Below are positions 53,004 through 61,845 of a DNA stretch of 64,000 bases, piece by piece. The translations under genes and the position numbers were made by a program. Numbering within the stretch: the stretch's first letter is position 1; each line of letters begins with the position of its first letter. Source of the stretch: Pseudomonadota bacterium (GTDB taxonomy: Bacteria > Pseudomonadota > Gammaproteobacteria > Burkholderiales > Burkholderiaceae); contig CAUJJP010000210.1 in NCBI GenBank assembly GCA_963205525.1, positions 17,691-81,690 on the forward strand. Reading direction: 5' to 3'. The notes under the pieces are model-generated. The model had not been told where the DNA came from, made no database searches, and was given only the letters and a program-made list of their open reading frames with translations.

Positions 53004-54392
53004 ATGTTCGAAGAGCGCAGCCCCCGTCACCAGTTCTTCAGTGCGCCGCAGACGGTGACCTCGCTGGTGGCCGCGTTTCTCGAGCCCGGCCTGATCGTCA
53101 GCGTCTTCCTGGCCGTGTCGCTGTGGTTCGACGAGCCCATCCTGCGCCCGGACCTGACGCTGTGCCTGCTGATCTTCGCCCTCACCTTCCCGGGTCGCAA
53201 CCGTTTCCAGGACCGCCCGCTGAACGCGGCGGTGGACATCGCCACCTCCTGGTTCAGCCTGCTGCTGATCCTGCTGCTGTGCGGCTATGCCACGCGCAGC
53301 CTGCACCTGTTCGAGCCACGCGTGCTGCTGTGGTGGGCGTTGCTGACCCCGACCCTGCAGTGGTGCGCGGTATACGCAGGGCGCCGGATGCTGCGCTGGG
53401 ACGCCGCCCGGCCACACAACCGAAGGCGCGTGATCATCATCGGCGCCGGGCCGCTGGGCGTGCGGGTGGCGCAGGCGCTGGTGGCGCGCGGCACCCACTG
53501 GCTGCAGGTGCTGGGCCACTTCGACGACCGCAGCGGAGAGCGCGCGGATGTGGCGGCGCAGCGCCTGGGTACCCTGGCCGAGGCCGCGCCCTACATCCGC
53601 GCCCACGGCGTGCACGAGGTCTACATCACGCTGCCGCTGGGCTCGCAGCCGCGCATCGTCGAGCTGCTGGAGCAGGTGCAGGGAACGACGGCGTCGATCT
53701 ACTTCGTTCCCGACGTGTTCGGCATCAGCATCATCCAGGGCCGGCTGCAGGACGTGAACGGGGTGCCGGTGGTGGGCATCTGCGAAACCCCGTTCACCGG
53801 CACCAATGCGATGTTCAAGCGCATCAGCGACATCGTCCTCGCGAGCCTGATCCTGCTCCTGATCTCACCCCTGCTGGCGCTGATCGCGGTCGGCGTCAAG
53901 CTCAGCTCGCCGGGGCCCGTGATCTTCAAGCAAAGGCGCAACGGCCTGGCGGGTGAGGAGATCATGGTCTGGAAGTTCCGCTCCATGACGACGCAGGACA
54001 ACGGCGCCGTGGTGCGCCAGGCCACGCGCGACGATCCGCGCATCACGCGCTTCGGCGCCTTCATCCGCCGCACCTCGCTGGATGAGCTGCCGCAGTTCTT
54101 CAACGTATTGCAAGGCCAGATGAGCATCGTCGGCCCGCGCCCGCACGCGGTGGCGCACAACGAGGAGTACCGGCGCCTGATCAAGGCATACATGGTGCGC
54201 CACAAGGTCAAGCCCGGCATCACCGGCTGGGCCCAGATCAACGGCCACCGCGGCGAGACCGATACCCTGGACAAGATGCAGGCGCGGGTCGAATACGATC
54301 TGGCCTACCTGCGCAACTGGTCGCTGGGCCTGGACCTGCAGATCATTGCGCGCACCGTCAAGCTGGTGTTCTTCGACCGAAAGGCCTATTGA
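53004..54392 (+). CDS. wcaJ: Undecaprenyl-phosphate glucose-1-phosphate transferase (WcaJ/EpsB type)
   Basis: A 462-residue integral membrane protein that starts exopolysaccharide repeat units by adding a sugar phosphate to undecaprenyl phosphate. N-terminal hydrophobic helices (about 20-125) precede a CoA-binding-3/Rossmann-like region (RRVIIIGAGPLGVRVAQALV). A further helix (about 275-297) leads to the catalytic bacterial sugar transferase domain with KQRRNGLAGEEIMVWKFRSM, DELPQFFNVLQGQMSIVGPRP and PGITGWAQINGHRGET. First gene of a plus-strand operon; the next gene overlaps its stop as TGATG. The symbol is given for the family type. Confidence 0.9.
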   Translation: MFEERSPRHQFFSAPQTVTSLVAAFLEPGLIVSVFLAVSLWFDEPILRPDLTLCLLIFALTFPGRNRFQDRPLNAAVDIATSWFSLLLILLLCGYATRSLHLFEPRVLLWWALLTPTLQWCAVYAGRRMLRWDAARPHNRRRVIIIGAGPLGVRVAQALVARGTHWLQVLGHFDDRSGERADVAAQRLGTLAEAAPYIRAHGVHEVYITLPLGSQPRIVELLEQVQGTTASIYFVPDVFGISIIQGRLQDVNGVPVVGICETPFTGTNAMFKRISDIVLASLILLLISPLLALIAVGVKLSSPGPVIFKQRRNGLAGEEIMVWKFRSMTTQDNGAVVRQATRDDPRITRFGAFIRRTSLDELPQFFNVLQGQMSIVGPRPHAVAHNEEYRRLIKAYMVRHKVKPGITGWAQINGHRGETDTLDKMQARVEYDLAYLRNWSLGLDLQIIARTVKLVFFDRKAY

Positions 54393-55636
54393 TGAGCTCC
54401 ATCACCCGGTTGTGCACGCTCTCGGTTCTGCTTGCAGCGGGTGCTGCGTCGGCCCAGACCAGCCCCTGGTACATCGGTGCGGCGCAGACCTTCACGCAGG
54501 AGAGCAACCTCTACCGGCTGGCCGACGGCGCACCGACACCGGCCGGCGTCAGCAAGTCCGACCTCGTCAGCAGCACCGCGCTGCTCGGCGGCCTGGACCA
54601 GCCGATCGGACGCCAGCGCGTCTACGGCAGCGCCACCCTGCGCAGCAACCGCTACCAGGACAACCGCGACCTGAACAACGAGAGCTACACGCTGAAGGCC
54701 GGCCTGGACTGGGAGACCGTGAACCGCTTGTCCGGCAGCCTGGAAGCGAGTGCAGACCGCAGCCTGGCGCGCTTCAACTCCGACACCGAGGTCGGCGTCC
54801 TGACCCAGCGCAACATCGAGGACAACGGCAGCCTGCGCGCCGTCGCCCGCCTCGGGGTGGTGACCGCCTACACCGCCGAGCTGTCGCTCGAGCACCGGCA
54901 GCGCGATTTCTCCGCCCCCGAGTACGCGCGGCGCGAGAACCGCCAGACCACGGCCGCCACTGCGCTGCGCTGGCGCCCGCAGGGCGGCACCATGCTCGGC
55001 GTCGGCCTGCGCCGCACGGACGGGCGCTACCCACACTTTCGCATCCAGGAGGACGGCGGCGTGCTGGCCGACCGCTACACGCGCGACGGCCTGGACCTGC
55101 TGGCCGAATGGGAGTCCGGCGGCGCCAGCAGCCTGAACGCGCGCATCACGCTCGGGCGCACCCGCCACGACCGCAACGAGGCGCGCGACATCTCGGGCGC
55201 CACCGGATTCATGGCCTGGACCTGGCGCCCGGGCGGCCACCTCTCGCTCACCGCCCGCCTGGCGCGCGACACCGGGCAGGACGCCTTCTACAGCGGCAGT
55301 CCTTTCGTCGATGGCGTCGTCGACGTCAGCCGCACCGTCACCACCGCACGCCTGGCGGCCGACTACATCCTGAGCGCCAAGCTGCAGCTGCGCGCCGCCC
55401 TCACCCACGCCCGGCGCGACCTGGTACAGACCCTGCCGCCGAGCGCGAGCTTTCCAGGCGACGCACGCGGCCACGACAACACCAGCGAGCTGAGCCTGGG
55501 CGCAAGCTGGACGCCGACGCGCGCGCTCGTGTTCGGCTGCGACATCGGCCACGAGACGCGCAGTGCCAGCGGCGATCTGTCGGTGCCCTACTCCGCCAGC
55601 CGCGTCGCCTGCTACGCCCAGGCCTACCTGCGCTGA
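54392..55636 (+). CDS. epsL: Outer-membrane beta-barrel protein, EpsL family (exopolysaccharide operon)
   Basis: A 414-residue exported protein. Residues 1-22 are a signal peptide (LLAAGAASAQ). The rest consists of alternating beta strands with regular aromatic/polar spacing and a terminal strand ASRVACYAQAYLR, as expected for a barrel. SPWYIGAAQTFTQESNLYRL and LGGLDQPIGRQRVYGSATLRSNRY match EpsL-type proteins of betaproteobacterial exopolysaccharide operons. Its export or secretion role is inferred. ATG at 54392 overlaps the wcaJ stop; its stop overlaps galE (55634-55638). Confidence 0.82.
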   Translation: MSSITRLCTLSVLLAAGAASAQTSPWYIGAAQTFTQESNLYRLADGAPTPAGVSKSDLVSSTALLGGLDQPIGRQRVYGSATLRSNRYQDNRDLNNESYTLKAGLDWETVNRLSGSLEASADRSLARFNSDTEVGVLTQRNIEDNGSLRAVARLGVVTAYTAELSLEHRQRDFSAPEYARRENRQTTAATALRWRPQGGTMLGVGLRRTDGRYPHFRIQEDGGVLADRYTRDGLDLLAEWESGGASSLNARITLGRTRHDRNEARDISGATGFMAWTWRPGGHLSLTARLARDTGQDAFYSGSPFVDGVVDVSRTVTTARLAADYILSAKLQLRAALTHARRDLVQTLPPSASFPGDARGHDNTSELSLGASWTPTRALVFGCDIGHETRSASGDLSVPYSASRVACYAQAYLR

Positions 55637-56649
55637 TGGCTACCGTCTTGCTCACCGGAGCCACCGGCTACATCGCCTCGCACACCTGGATCGCGCTGCT
55701 GCAGGCCGGCTACGAGGTGGTCGGCGTCGACGACTTTTCCAACAGCTCACCCGTGGTGCTGCAGCGCCTGCAGGAGCTCAGCGGCCGCACACCGGTGTTC
55801 GAGCGCCTGGACGTCGGCGACGCGGCGGGGATGGACGCCCTGCTACAGCGCCACCGCGTCGACGCCGCAGTCCATTTCGCCGCCTTCAAGGCCGTGGGCG
55901 AATCGGTCGCCCAGCCCCTGGCCTACTACCGCAACAATGTCGGCGGGCTGGTCAACGTCTGCGCCGCACTGCAGCGCCACGGCGTCAGGCGCTTCGTCTT
56001 CAGCTCCAGCGCCACGGTCTATGGCGATCCGCAGCGACTGCCGATCACCGAGGACGCGGCGCTGAGCGCGGCCAACCCCTACGGCCAGACCAAGCTGATC
56101 GGCGAGACCCTGTTGCGCGACCTGGGTCGGTCCGACCCGCAGTGGCAGACCGCCGTCCTGCGCTACTTCAACCCGGTGGGCGCACACGCCAGCGGCCGCA
56201 TCGGCGAGGACCCGCGCGGCACGCCGAACAACCTGATGCCCTATGTGGCGCAGGTGGCGGTCGGCCGGCGCGATGCGCTGCAGGTGTTCGGCAACGACTA
56301 CCCCACCCCCGACGGCACCGGGGTGCGCGACTACATCCACGTCGTCGACCTTGCCGAGGGCCACGTCGCGGCGCTGCACCGGCTGCTCGACAGCCCCGGC
56401 TCGTTCACACTCAACCTCGGCACCGGCCGCGGCTACAGCGTGCTCGAAGTGGTGCGCGCCTACGCCGCTGCCAGCGGGCGCGAGATCCCGTACCGGGTCG
56501 CGCCACGACGCGCGGGCGACGTCGCCGCCTGCTGGGCCGACCCCACGCTCGCGGCATCGCAGCTCGGGTGGCGGGCCCAGCGCGACCTGGACCAGATGTG
56601 CGCCGACAGCTGGCGCTGGCAATCGATGAACCCGAACGGATACGAATGA
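55636..56649 (+). CDS. galE: UDP-glucose 4-epimerase
   Basis: A 337-residue short-chain dehydrogenase fold enzyme interconverting UDP-glucose and UDP-galactose. The NAD loop GATGYIASHT has Ala in place of the third Gly of the usual G-x-x-G-x-x-G. FSSSATVYGDP holds the catalytic Ser/Thr and NPYGQTKLIGE the Y-x-x-x-K. NLGTGRGYSVLEVV is the usual UDP-sugar region. Overlaps both neighbours (TGATG, then ATGA with manC), so it is part of the polysaccharide operon. Confidence 0.95.
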   Translation: MATVLLTGATGYIASHTWIALLQAGYEVVGVDDFSNSSPVVLQRLQELSGRTPVFERLDVGDAAGMDALLQRHRVDAAVHFAAFKAVGESVAQPLAYYRNNVGGLVNVCAALQRHGVRRFVFSSSATVYGDPQRLPITEDAALSAANPYGQTKLIGETLLRDLGRSDPQWQTAVLRYFNPVGAHASGRIGEDPRGTPNNLMPYVAQVAVGRRDALQVFGNDYPTPDGTGVRDYIHVVDLAEGHVAALHRLLDSPGSFTLNLGTGRGYSVLEVVRAYAAASGREIPYRVAPRRAGDVAACWADPTLAASQLGWRAQRDLDQMCADSWRWQSMNPNGYE

Positions 56650-58103
56650 GCTCGCCCCTGAAGTTGCAGCCGGTGATCATGGCCGGCGGCTCCGGCACCC
56701 GGCTTTGGCCGCTGTCGCGCAGCGGCTACCCCAAGCAGTTTCTCGTCCTCGCAGGCAACCGCAGCCTGCTGCAGCAGGCGGCCACGCGCCTGGCGGCGCT
56801 GCAGGCGGCCGACATCGCCGTGGCCGCGCCCCTGGTGGTGGGCAACGAGGCGCACCGCTTCATGGTGCTGGACCAGCTGCGCGAGGTGCAGGCCACGCCC
56901 GCGGCGGTGCTGCTGGAGCCGCTGGGCCGAAACACCGCACCGGCGCTGACGCTGGCCGCATTGCAGGCGCTGGAGGGGCTGGGGGGGCTGGAGGGGCTGG
57001 GGGAGGGCCAGGATCCGATACTGGTGGTCACCCCTTCCGACCAGACCGTGACCGACGAAGCCGCGTTCACGCGTGCGCTGCAGGCCGCGGCCAGGCGTGC
57101 CGCAACGGGCGAGATCGTGATCCTGGGCGTGCGCCCGCTGCGGCCGGAGACCGGCTACGGCTACATCCGGGCCGACGGTGCTGCGGTGGCCGAGTTCGTC
57201 GAGAAGCCCGACGCCGACACCGCCGCCCGCTACCTGGCCGAAGGGCGCTACTACTGGAACGCCGGCATCTTCGTCCTGCGCGCGTCGGTCTGGATGGCTG
57301 CGCTGGAGCGCTTCCGTCCTGACATCGCCCAGTCCTGCCGCAGCGCCTGGGCGGCGCGCACGAGCGACGGCGCCTTCGTCAGGCCGGATGCTGCGCTCTT
57401 TGCCGCCGTGCCCTCGAAATCGGTCGACTACGCGGTGATGGAGCACTGCCCGGGCAGCGGGCAGGCGCTGGGCCTGGAGATGCTGGATGCGGGCTGGAAC
57501 GACCTCGGCGCCTGGGAGGCGGTCTGGCAGGCCGCACCAAAAGACGCGCATGGCAACGCCGCCGTCGGCGACGCCCTGCTCCTGGACAGCCGCGACACCC
57601 TGGTACACGCGAGCAGCCGGCTGGTGGCGGCGGTGGGGGTGGCCGACCTGGTGATCGTGGAGACCGCCGACGCCGTGCTGGTGGCCGATCGCGCGCGCAG
57701 CCAGGAGGTGAAGAAGATCGTCGAGCGGCTGGGCGCCGAGCAGCGCGGCGAGCAGGCGCTGCACCGCAAGGTGCACCGTCCCTGGGGCTGGTACGACAGC
57801 ATCGACATGGGTGACCGCTTCCAGGTCAAGCGCATCATGGTCAAGCCCGGCGCCTCGCTGAGCCTGCAGAAACACCACCACCGCGCCGAGCACTGGATCG
57901 TCGTGCGTGGCACCGCCGAGGTGACGAACGGCGAGCAGACCCTGCTGCTGACCGAGAACCAGAGCAGCTACATCCCGCTCGGCCAGATGCACCGCCTGGC
58001 CAACCCAGGCAAGGTGGCGCTGGAGATCATCGAGGTCCAGTCCGGCAGCTACCTGGGCGAAGACGACATCGTGCGCTTCGAGGACAGCTACGGGCGCCGG
58101 TGA
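56646..58103 (+). CDS. manC: Mannose-1-phosphate guanylyltransferase / mannose-6-phosphate isomerase
   Basis: A 485-residue bifunctional ManC/AlgA-type enzyme providing GDP-mannose. Pyrophosphorylase motif AGGSGTRLWPLSR near residue 13, FVEKP for sugar binding, and a C-terminal cupin with RPWGWYDSID and FQVKRIMVKPGASLSLQKHH for the isomerase. A short Gly/Leu/Glu repeat near residue 110 (EGLGGLEGLGEGQ) is encoded by near-repeated GGGGCTGGAG and looks like slippage. ATG overlaps the galE stop. Last enzyme gene of the operon. Confidence 0.95.
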   Translation: MSSPLKLQPVIMAGGSGTRLWPLSRSGYPKQFLVLAGNRSLLQQAATRLAALQAADIAVAAPLVVGNEAHRFMVLDQLREVQATPAAVLLEPLGRNTAPALTLAALQALEGLGGLEGLGEGQDPILVVTPSDQTVTDEAAFTRALQAAARRAATGEIVILGVRPLRPETGYGYIRADGAAVAEFVEKPDADTAARYLAEGRYYWNAGIFVLRASVWMAALERFRPDIAQSCRSAWAARTSDGAFVRPDAALFAAVPSKSVDYAVMEHCPGSGQALGLEMLDAGWNDLGAWEAVWQAAPKDAHGNAAVGDALLLDSRDTLVHASSRLVAAVGVADLVIVETADAVLVADRARSQEVKKIVERLGAEQRGEQALHRKVHRPWGWYDSIDMGDRFQVKRIMVKPGASLSLQKHHHRAEHWIVVRGTAEVTNGEQTLLLTENQSSYIPLGQMHRLANPGKVALEIIEVQSGSYLGEDDIVRFEDSYGRR

Positions 58104-58161
58104 CCCCGAGTCCGGGATTCCCCGTAAAGAGGTGTGTCAAGCTGAAACCGCAGAATGCGCC

Positions 58162-59505
58162 ATGGAGGCAAGGATCAAGCGACGCAGCGTAATGGCCCTG
58201 GCGCTGGGGTCGGCCTTGTCCGGCTGCGGTGGTGGCTCCGACGGTGATACGGACGACCCAGGTACCTCCCCTGCCGGCCCGCTGGCACGGGTGGACGTGC
58301 TCTCCGGCGCCGGCCAGCAAGCCCGCGTCGGTCAGGCCCTGCCGCAACCCTTGACCGTGCGCCTGCTGGACGCCAGCGGTCGGCCGATCGCCGGGCAGAC
58401 GGTCAGCTTCGTCGTCGTCAGCGGCGGCGGGCAGGTGTTCGCTGGCCATGCAAGCTCCGACGTCGAAGGTCTTGCCAGCGAACGCTGGACCCTGGGCACG
58501 ATCGCAGGCACGCAAGGGCTCGAAGTGCGTGCCGTGCTCGCCGACGGCAGTGCCAGGGTCTGGGCGACGATCGAGGCCACCGGCCTCGCGGGCGACCCCT
58601 CGGTGTTTCGTGTGATCGAAAGCGGCGGCAGCGCGGCACAGTTGCAATCGCTGCCCTTGCCGACCCGGGTGCAGATCGTCGATGCCTGGGGCAATCCCTG
58701 TTCGAGCGCAGTCGTGCGCTTCGATGCCAGCGACGGCGGCGGCGCCGTGCCGGCCTCGGCCACCGCCGACTCCAGTGGCGTGGCGACGACGCAGTGGACG
58801 TTGGGCGCGCTGCAGGGTTGGCAGTACCTGCGCCTGAGCGCGGGCGGCGCACGCGGCGAGTTGCAGACCTATGCCAGCACCGCACCCGCGGGCGCCCCCA
58901 CCCGCCTGCTCAAGCTGGCGGGCGACGGCCAGCACACCCCACAGCACACAAGGATGGGGGTCCAGGTGCAGGTGCTCGACGCCCTCGATCATCCGGTGCC
59001 CGGGGCCCGCGTGCGCTTCGACGTCGAGACGCTGAGCGCGTATTTCGCACCACGGGTCGTCATCAGCGACGCCCAGGGCAAGGCGACCTGGGAGGACTAC
59101 GTCCACAGCGACGGTACCCAGGTGGTCGCGGCCAGCGTCGACGGCGAACCTGCCGTTCCCACCGCCCGCTTCACGATGGAGGTCACGCCCAGCGGCGGCC
59201 CCTATGACGGCCACTACGACTTCACGGCCGTGCTGGTCGGGGCTCCCGCCGACGGGAACTTTCCCACCGTCTTCGATCGCATCCTGCGCGACAGCCATTG
59301 GCCCGAGTACGACCTGCCGCTCGACCCGGCCACCGGGCACGCGCCGCTCATTTACATCCGACTGAGCCTGGATGCCCGTTACGAGCTGGAAGGCCAGTTC
59401 ACGTTCGACGCCAGCGGCCATGCCAGCGGCGCGGGGACGCTGCTGAGCAGCTTCGCTGGCAGGCCCAGCGGCGTGACCGGGACCTGGCAGGCCATTCGGC
59501 GCTGA
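58162..59505 (+). CDS. Lipoprotein with bacterial Ig-like domains
   Basis: A 447-residue predicted lipoprotein. The lipobox LGSALSGCGGG (Cys near residue 21) follows a basic N-terminus. At least three Ig-like (Big_1 type) repeats follow: PLTVRLLDASGRPIAGQTVSF with VEGLASERWTLG, then TRVQIVDAWGNPCSSAVVRF with SSGVATTQWTLG, then VQVQVLDALDHPVPGARVRF with DAQGKATWEDYV. The last 100 residues are not recognised. It begins 58 bp after manC, so it may be an extra gene of the polysaccharide transcript or separately expressed. Surface or periplasmic-face protein by inference. Confidence 0.82.
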   Translation: MEARIKRRSVMALALGSALSGCGGGSDGDTDDPGTSPAGPLARVDVLSGAGQQARVGQALPQPLTVRLLDASGRPIAGQTVSFVVVSGGGQVFAGHASSDVEGLASERWTLGTIAGTQGLEVRAVLADGSARVWATIEATGLAGDPSVFRVIESGGSAAQLQSLPLPTRVQIVDAWGNPCSSAVVRFDASDGGGAVPASATADSSGVATTQWTLGALQGWQYLRLSAGGARGELQTYASTAPAGAPTRLLKLAGDGQHTPQHTRMGVQVQVLDALDHPVPGARVRFDVETLSAYFAPRVVISDAQGKATWEDYVHSDGTQVVAASVDGEPAVPTARFTMEVTPSGGPYDGHYDFTAVLVGAPADGNFPTVFDRILRDSHWPEYDLPLDPATGHAPLIYIRLSLDARYELEGQFTFDASGHASGAGTLLSSFAGRPSGVTGTWQAIRR

Positions 59506-59517
59506 CAACCCGCAGGC

Positions 59518-60456
59518 TCAGGGACCCGGGATCTCCCGCTGCCGTCGCGGCCAGCGCGCGACGAGCGCCACCACCGCGAGCGCGAACGCCAGCCGCAGCC
59601 AGAGCACGCCCGACAGGTCTGCCCCCAGCAGCAGCACGAGCAGGGTGTCTTCGATCAGGCTGTGGCACAGGCCGAGCAGGCACATGACGAGCACCACCTC
59701 GCGCGCCGGCAACAGGCCGGAGCGCGACTCGCGGATCAGCAGCCCGCCGCCGAAGCTCAGCCCCAGGGTGAGGCCGATCACGGTCGCGTTGGCGGCGTCG
59801 CGGTGGATGCCCGTCAGGCGCAGCACCGGGGTCAGCAGGCGGTGCATCAGGCGCTCCACCCCGAGCGCGCGCAGCAGGCGCAGCAGCGTCATCAGCGCGG
59901 CGATGACGAGCAGCACCGTCAGCAACAGGATCAGCTGGTCCAGCGCCCAGGCCGCCAGCGTGTCGCTGCCCGCGCTCGCCTGCCAGCGCAGCGCAGCCGG
60001 CTGCTGCAGGACATCCAGGCCGCCGTACAGCAGGTTCAGCAGGACGCCCAGCAGCAAGGCGCCGCCTACGCGCAGCGCCAGCGTCATCCACCAGGGCATG
60101 CCGCAGGCGCGCGCGATCGCCCCTTCCACCGGCAGCGAGTGCGACACCAGCATCATGCAGGACAGCACCGTGACCTGGGCCACGCTCAGCACATCCTGCG
60201 CCGCGAACGCGGCGTAGACCGCGATCCCGGTGTAGAGATTGGTCAGCATCGTGGTCGCCCAGACGATGCCCATGGCGTCCGGCAGGCCGACCAGCCCCAT
60301 GGTCGGCGACAGCACGTGCGCCAGCCAGGCGCTCACGCCAGCCAGCTCCAGCAGCTTCACCACCACCAGCGCCGGCACCATCACCTTCAGCAGCGCGAGG
60401 TAGACCGCCCAGACCTCGGCGCTCAGGGTGCGCAGCTGCGCCCGCAAGGTCCTCAT
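59518..60456 (-). CDS. Nucleoside recognition (Gate) domain membrane protein
   Basis: A 312-residue protein with seven to nine hydrophobic helices. Two Gate-like halves are visible: VVVKLLELAGVSAWLAHVLSPTMGLVGLPDAMG, and LLRALGVERLMHRLLTPVLRLTGIHRDAANATVIGLTLGLSFGGGLL. The halves resemble SpmA/SpmB and nucleoside-transporter gates. The transported compound is unknown. Convergent with the lipoprotein (12 bp) and 54 bp after ugd on the same strand. Confidence 0.8.
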   Translation of the reverse strand: MRTLRAQLRTLSAEVWAVYLALLKVMVPALVVVKLLELAGVSAWLAHVLSPTMGLVGLPDAMGIVWATTMLTNLYTGIAVYAAFAAQDVLSVAQVTVLSCMMLVSHSLPVEGAIARACGMPWWMTLALRVGGALLLGVLLNLLYGGLDVLQQPAALRWQASAGSDTLAAWALDQLILLLTVLLVIAALMTLLRLLRALGVERLMHRLLTPVLRLTGIHRDAANATVIGLTLGLSFGGGLLIRESRSGLLPAREVVLVMCLLGLCHSLIEDTLLVLLLGADLSGVLWLRLAFALAVVALVARWPRRQREIPGP

Positions 60457-60510
60457 CGGCGCCCGCCGTGACGCGCCAAGGATGCGTATGCAGGCAGGTG
60501 ATCCATGCGC

Positions 60511-61836
60511 TCAGCCGCGACCGATGCCGTGGTACTCGATGCCCAGCGCCTTCAGCAGCGTCGGTTCCCAGAGGTTGCGCCCGTCGAACACCACCGGCTG
60601 CTTGAGCGCGGTCTTGATGCCCTCGAAGTCCGGGGTGCGGAACTCCTTCCACTCGGTCGCCAGCAGCAGGGCATCGGCGCCAGCCAGCGCGGCTTCGGCG
60701 CTGGCGGCGTAGTCGATGCCGCGGGCGCCCTCCAGCACGCGCCGCGCCTCGGGCATGGCCACCGGGTCGTAGGCGCAGACGCTGGCGCCGCGCGCGAGCA
60801 GCGCGTCGACGATGATGCGGCTGGGTGCCTCGCGCATGTCGTCGGTGTTGGGCTTGAAGGCCAGGCCCCAGAGCGCGAACCGGCGCCCGCTGAGGTCGGC
60901 ACCGAAGCGCGCAACCACCTTGTCGACGAGCACCCGCTTCTGGCGCTCGTTGGCCGCCTCCACCGCCTGCAGGACCTGCAGCGGCATGTCGTTCGCGCCG
61001 CCGATGTGGATCAGCGCCTTCACGTCCTTGGGAAAGCAGCTGCCGCCGTAGCCGGTGCCGGCGTACAGGAAGTGGGTGCCGATGCGCGGGTCCGAGCCGA
61101 TGCCGCGGCGCACCTGCTCGATGTCGGCGCCGACGCGCTCGGCGAGCAGCGCGAGCTCGTTCATGAAGCTGATGCGGGTGGCCAGCATCGCGTTCGCGGC
61201 GTACTTGGTGAACTCGGCGCTGCGCGCGTCCATCACCAGCAGGCGCTCGTGGTTGCGCATGAAGGGCTGGTAGAGCGCGCGCATGAGCAGGATCGCGCGC
61301 TCGTCGTCGGCGCCGATGATGATGCGGTCGGGCCGCATGCAGTCCTCCACCGCCGCCCCCTCCTTCAGAAACTCGGGGTTGGAAACGACGGCGAACGCGG
61401 TGTCGGCCAGGCCACGCGCGGCCAGTTCCTGCGCCACCACGGCGCGCACGCGGTCGGCGGTTCCCACCGGCACCGTGCTCTTGTCGACGATGACCTTGTA
61501 GTCGGTCATGTGGCGCCCGATGCTGCGCGCCGCCGCCAGCACGTACTGCATGTCGGCCGATCCGTCCTCGTCCGGCGGCGTGCCCACGCCGATGAACTGC
61601 AGCGTGCCGTGCGCCACCGCCGCCGCCACGTCGGTCGTGAACTGCAGCCGTCCGGCCACCCGGTTGCGCGCCACGATGGGCTCCAGCCCAGGCTCGTGGA
61701 TGGGAATGCCGCCGTCCTCGAGGATGCGGATCTTGTTCGCGTCCACGTCCAGGCAGACGACGTGGTTGCCCATCTCCGAGAGACAGGCACCGGTGACCAG
61801 GCCGACGTAGCCAGTGCCGATGACGGTGATCTTCAT
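60511..61836 (-). CDS. ugd: UDP-glucose 6-dehydrogenase
   Basis: A 441-residue enzyme oxidising UDP-glucose to UDP-glucuronate with two NAD+. [17 protein letters not shown] is the NAD site, [12 protein letters not shown] and [21 protein letters not shown] follow, and [12 protein letters not shown] contains the catalytic Cys. [17 protein letters not shown] is the C-terminal UDP-binding domain. It follows the ABC exporter gene by 9 bp on minus, and likely feeds the polysaccharide pathway encoded on the other strand nearby. Confidence 0.97.
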   Translation of the reverse strand: MKITVIGTGYVGLVTGACLSEMGNHVVCLDVDANKIRILEDGGIPIHEPGLEPIVARNRVAGRLQFTTDVAAAVAHGTLQFIGVGTPPDEDGSADMQYVLAAARSIGRHMTDYKVIVDKSTVPVGTADRVRAVVAQELAARGLADTAFAVVSNPEFLKEGAAVEDCMRPDRIIIGADDERAILLMRALYQPFMRNHERLLVMDARSAEFTKYAANAMLATRISFMNELALLAERVGADIEQVRRGIGSDPRIGTHFLYAGTGYGGSCFPKDVKALIHIGGANDMPLQVLQAVEAANERQKRVLVDKVVARFGADLSGRRFALWGLAFKPNTDDMREAPSRIIVDALLARGASVCAYDPVAMPEARRVLEGARGIDYAASAEAALAGADALLLATEWKEFRTPDFEGIKTALKQPVVFDGRNLWEPTLLKALGIEYHGIGRG

Positions 61837-61845
61837 GGGCGCAGA

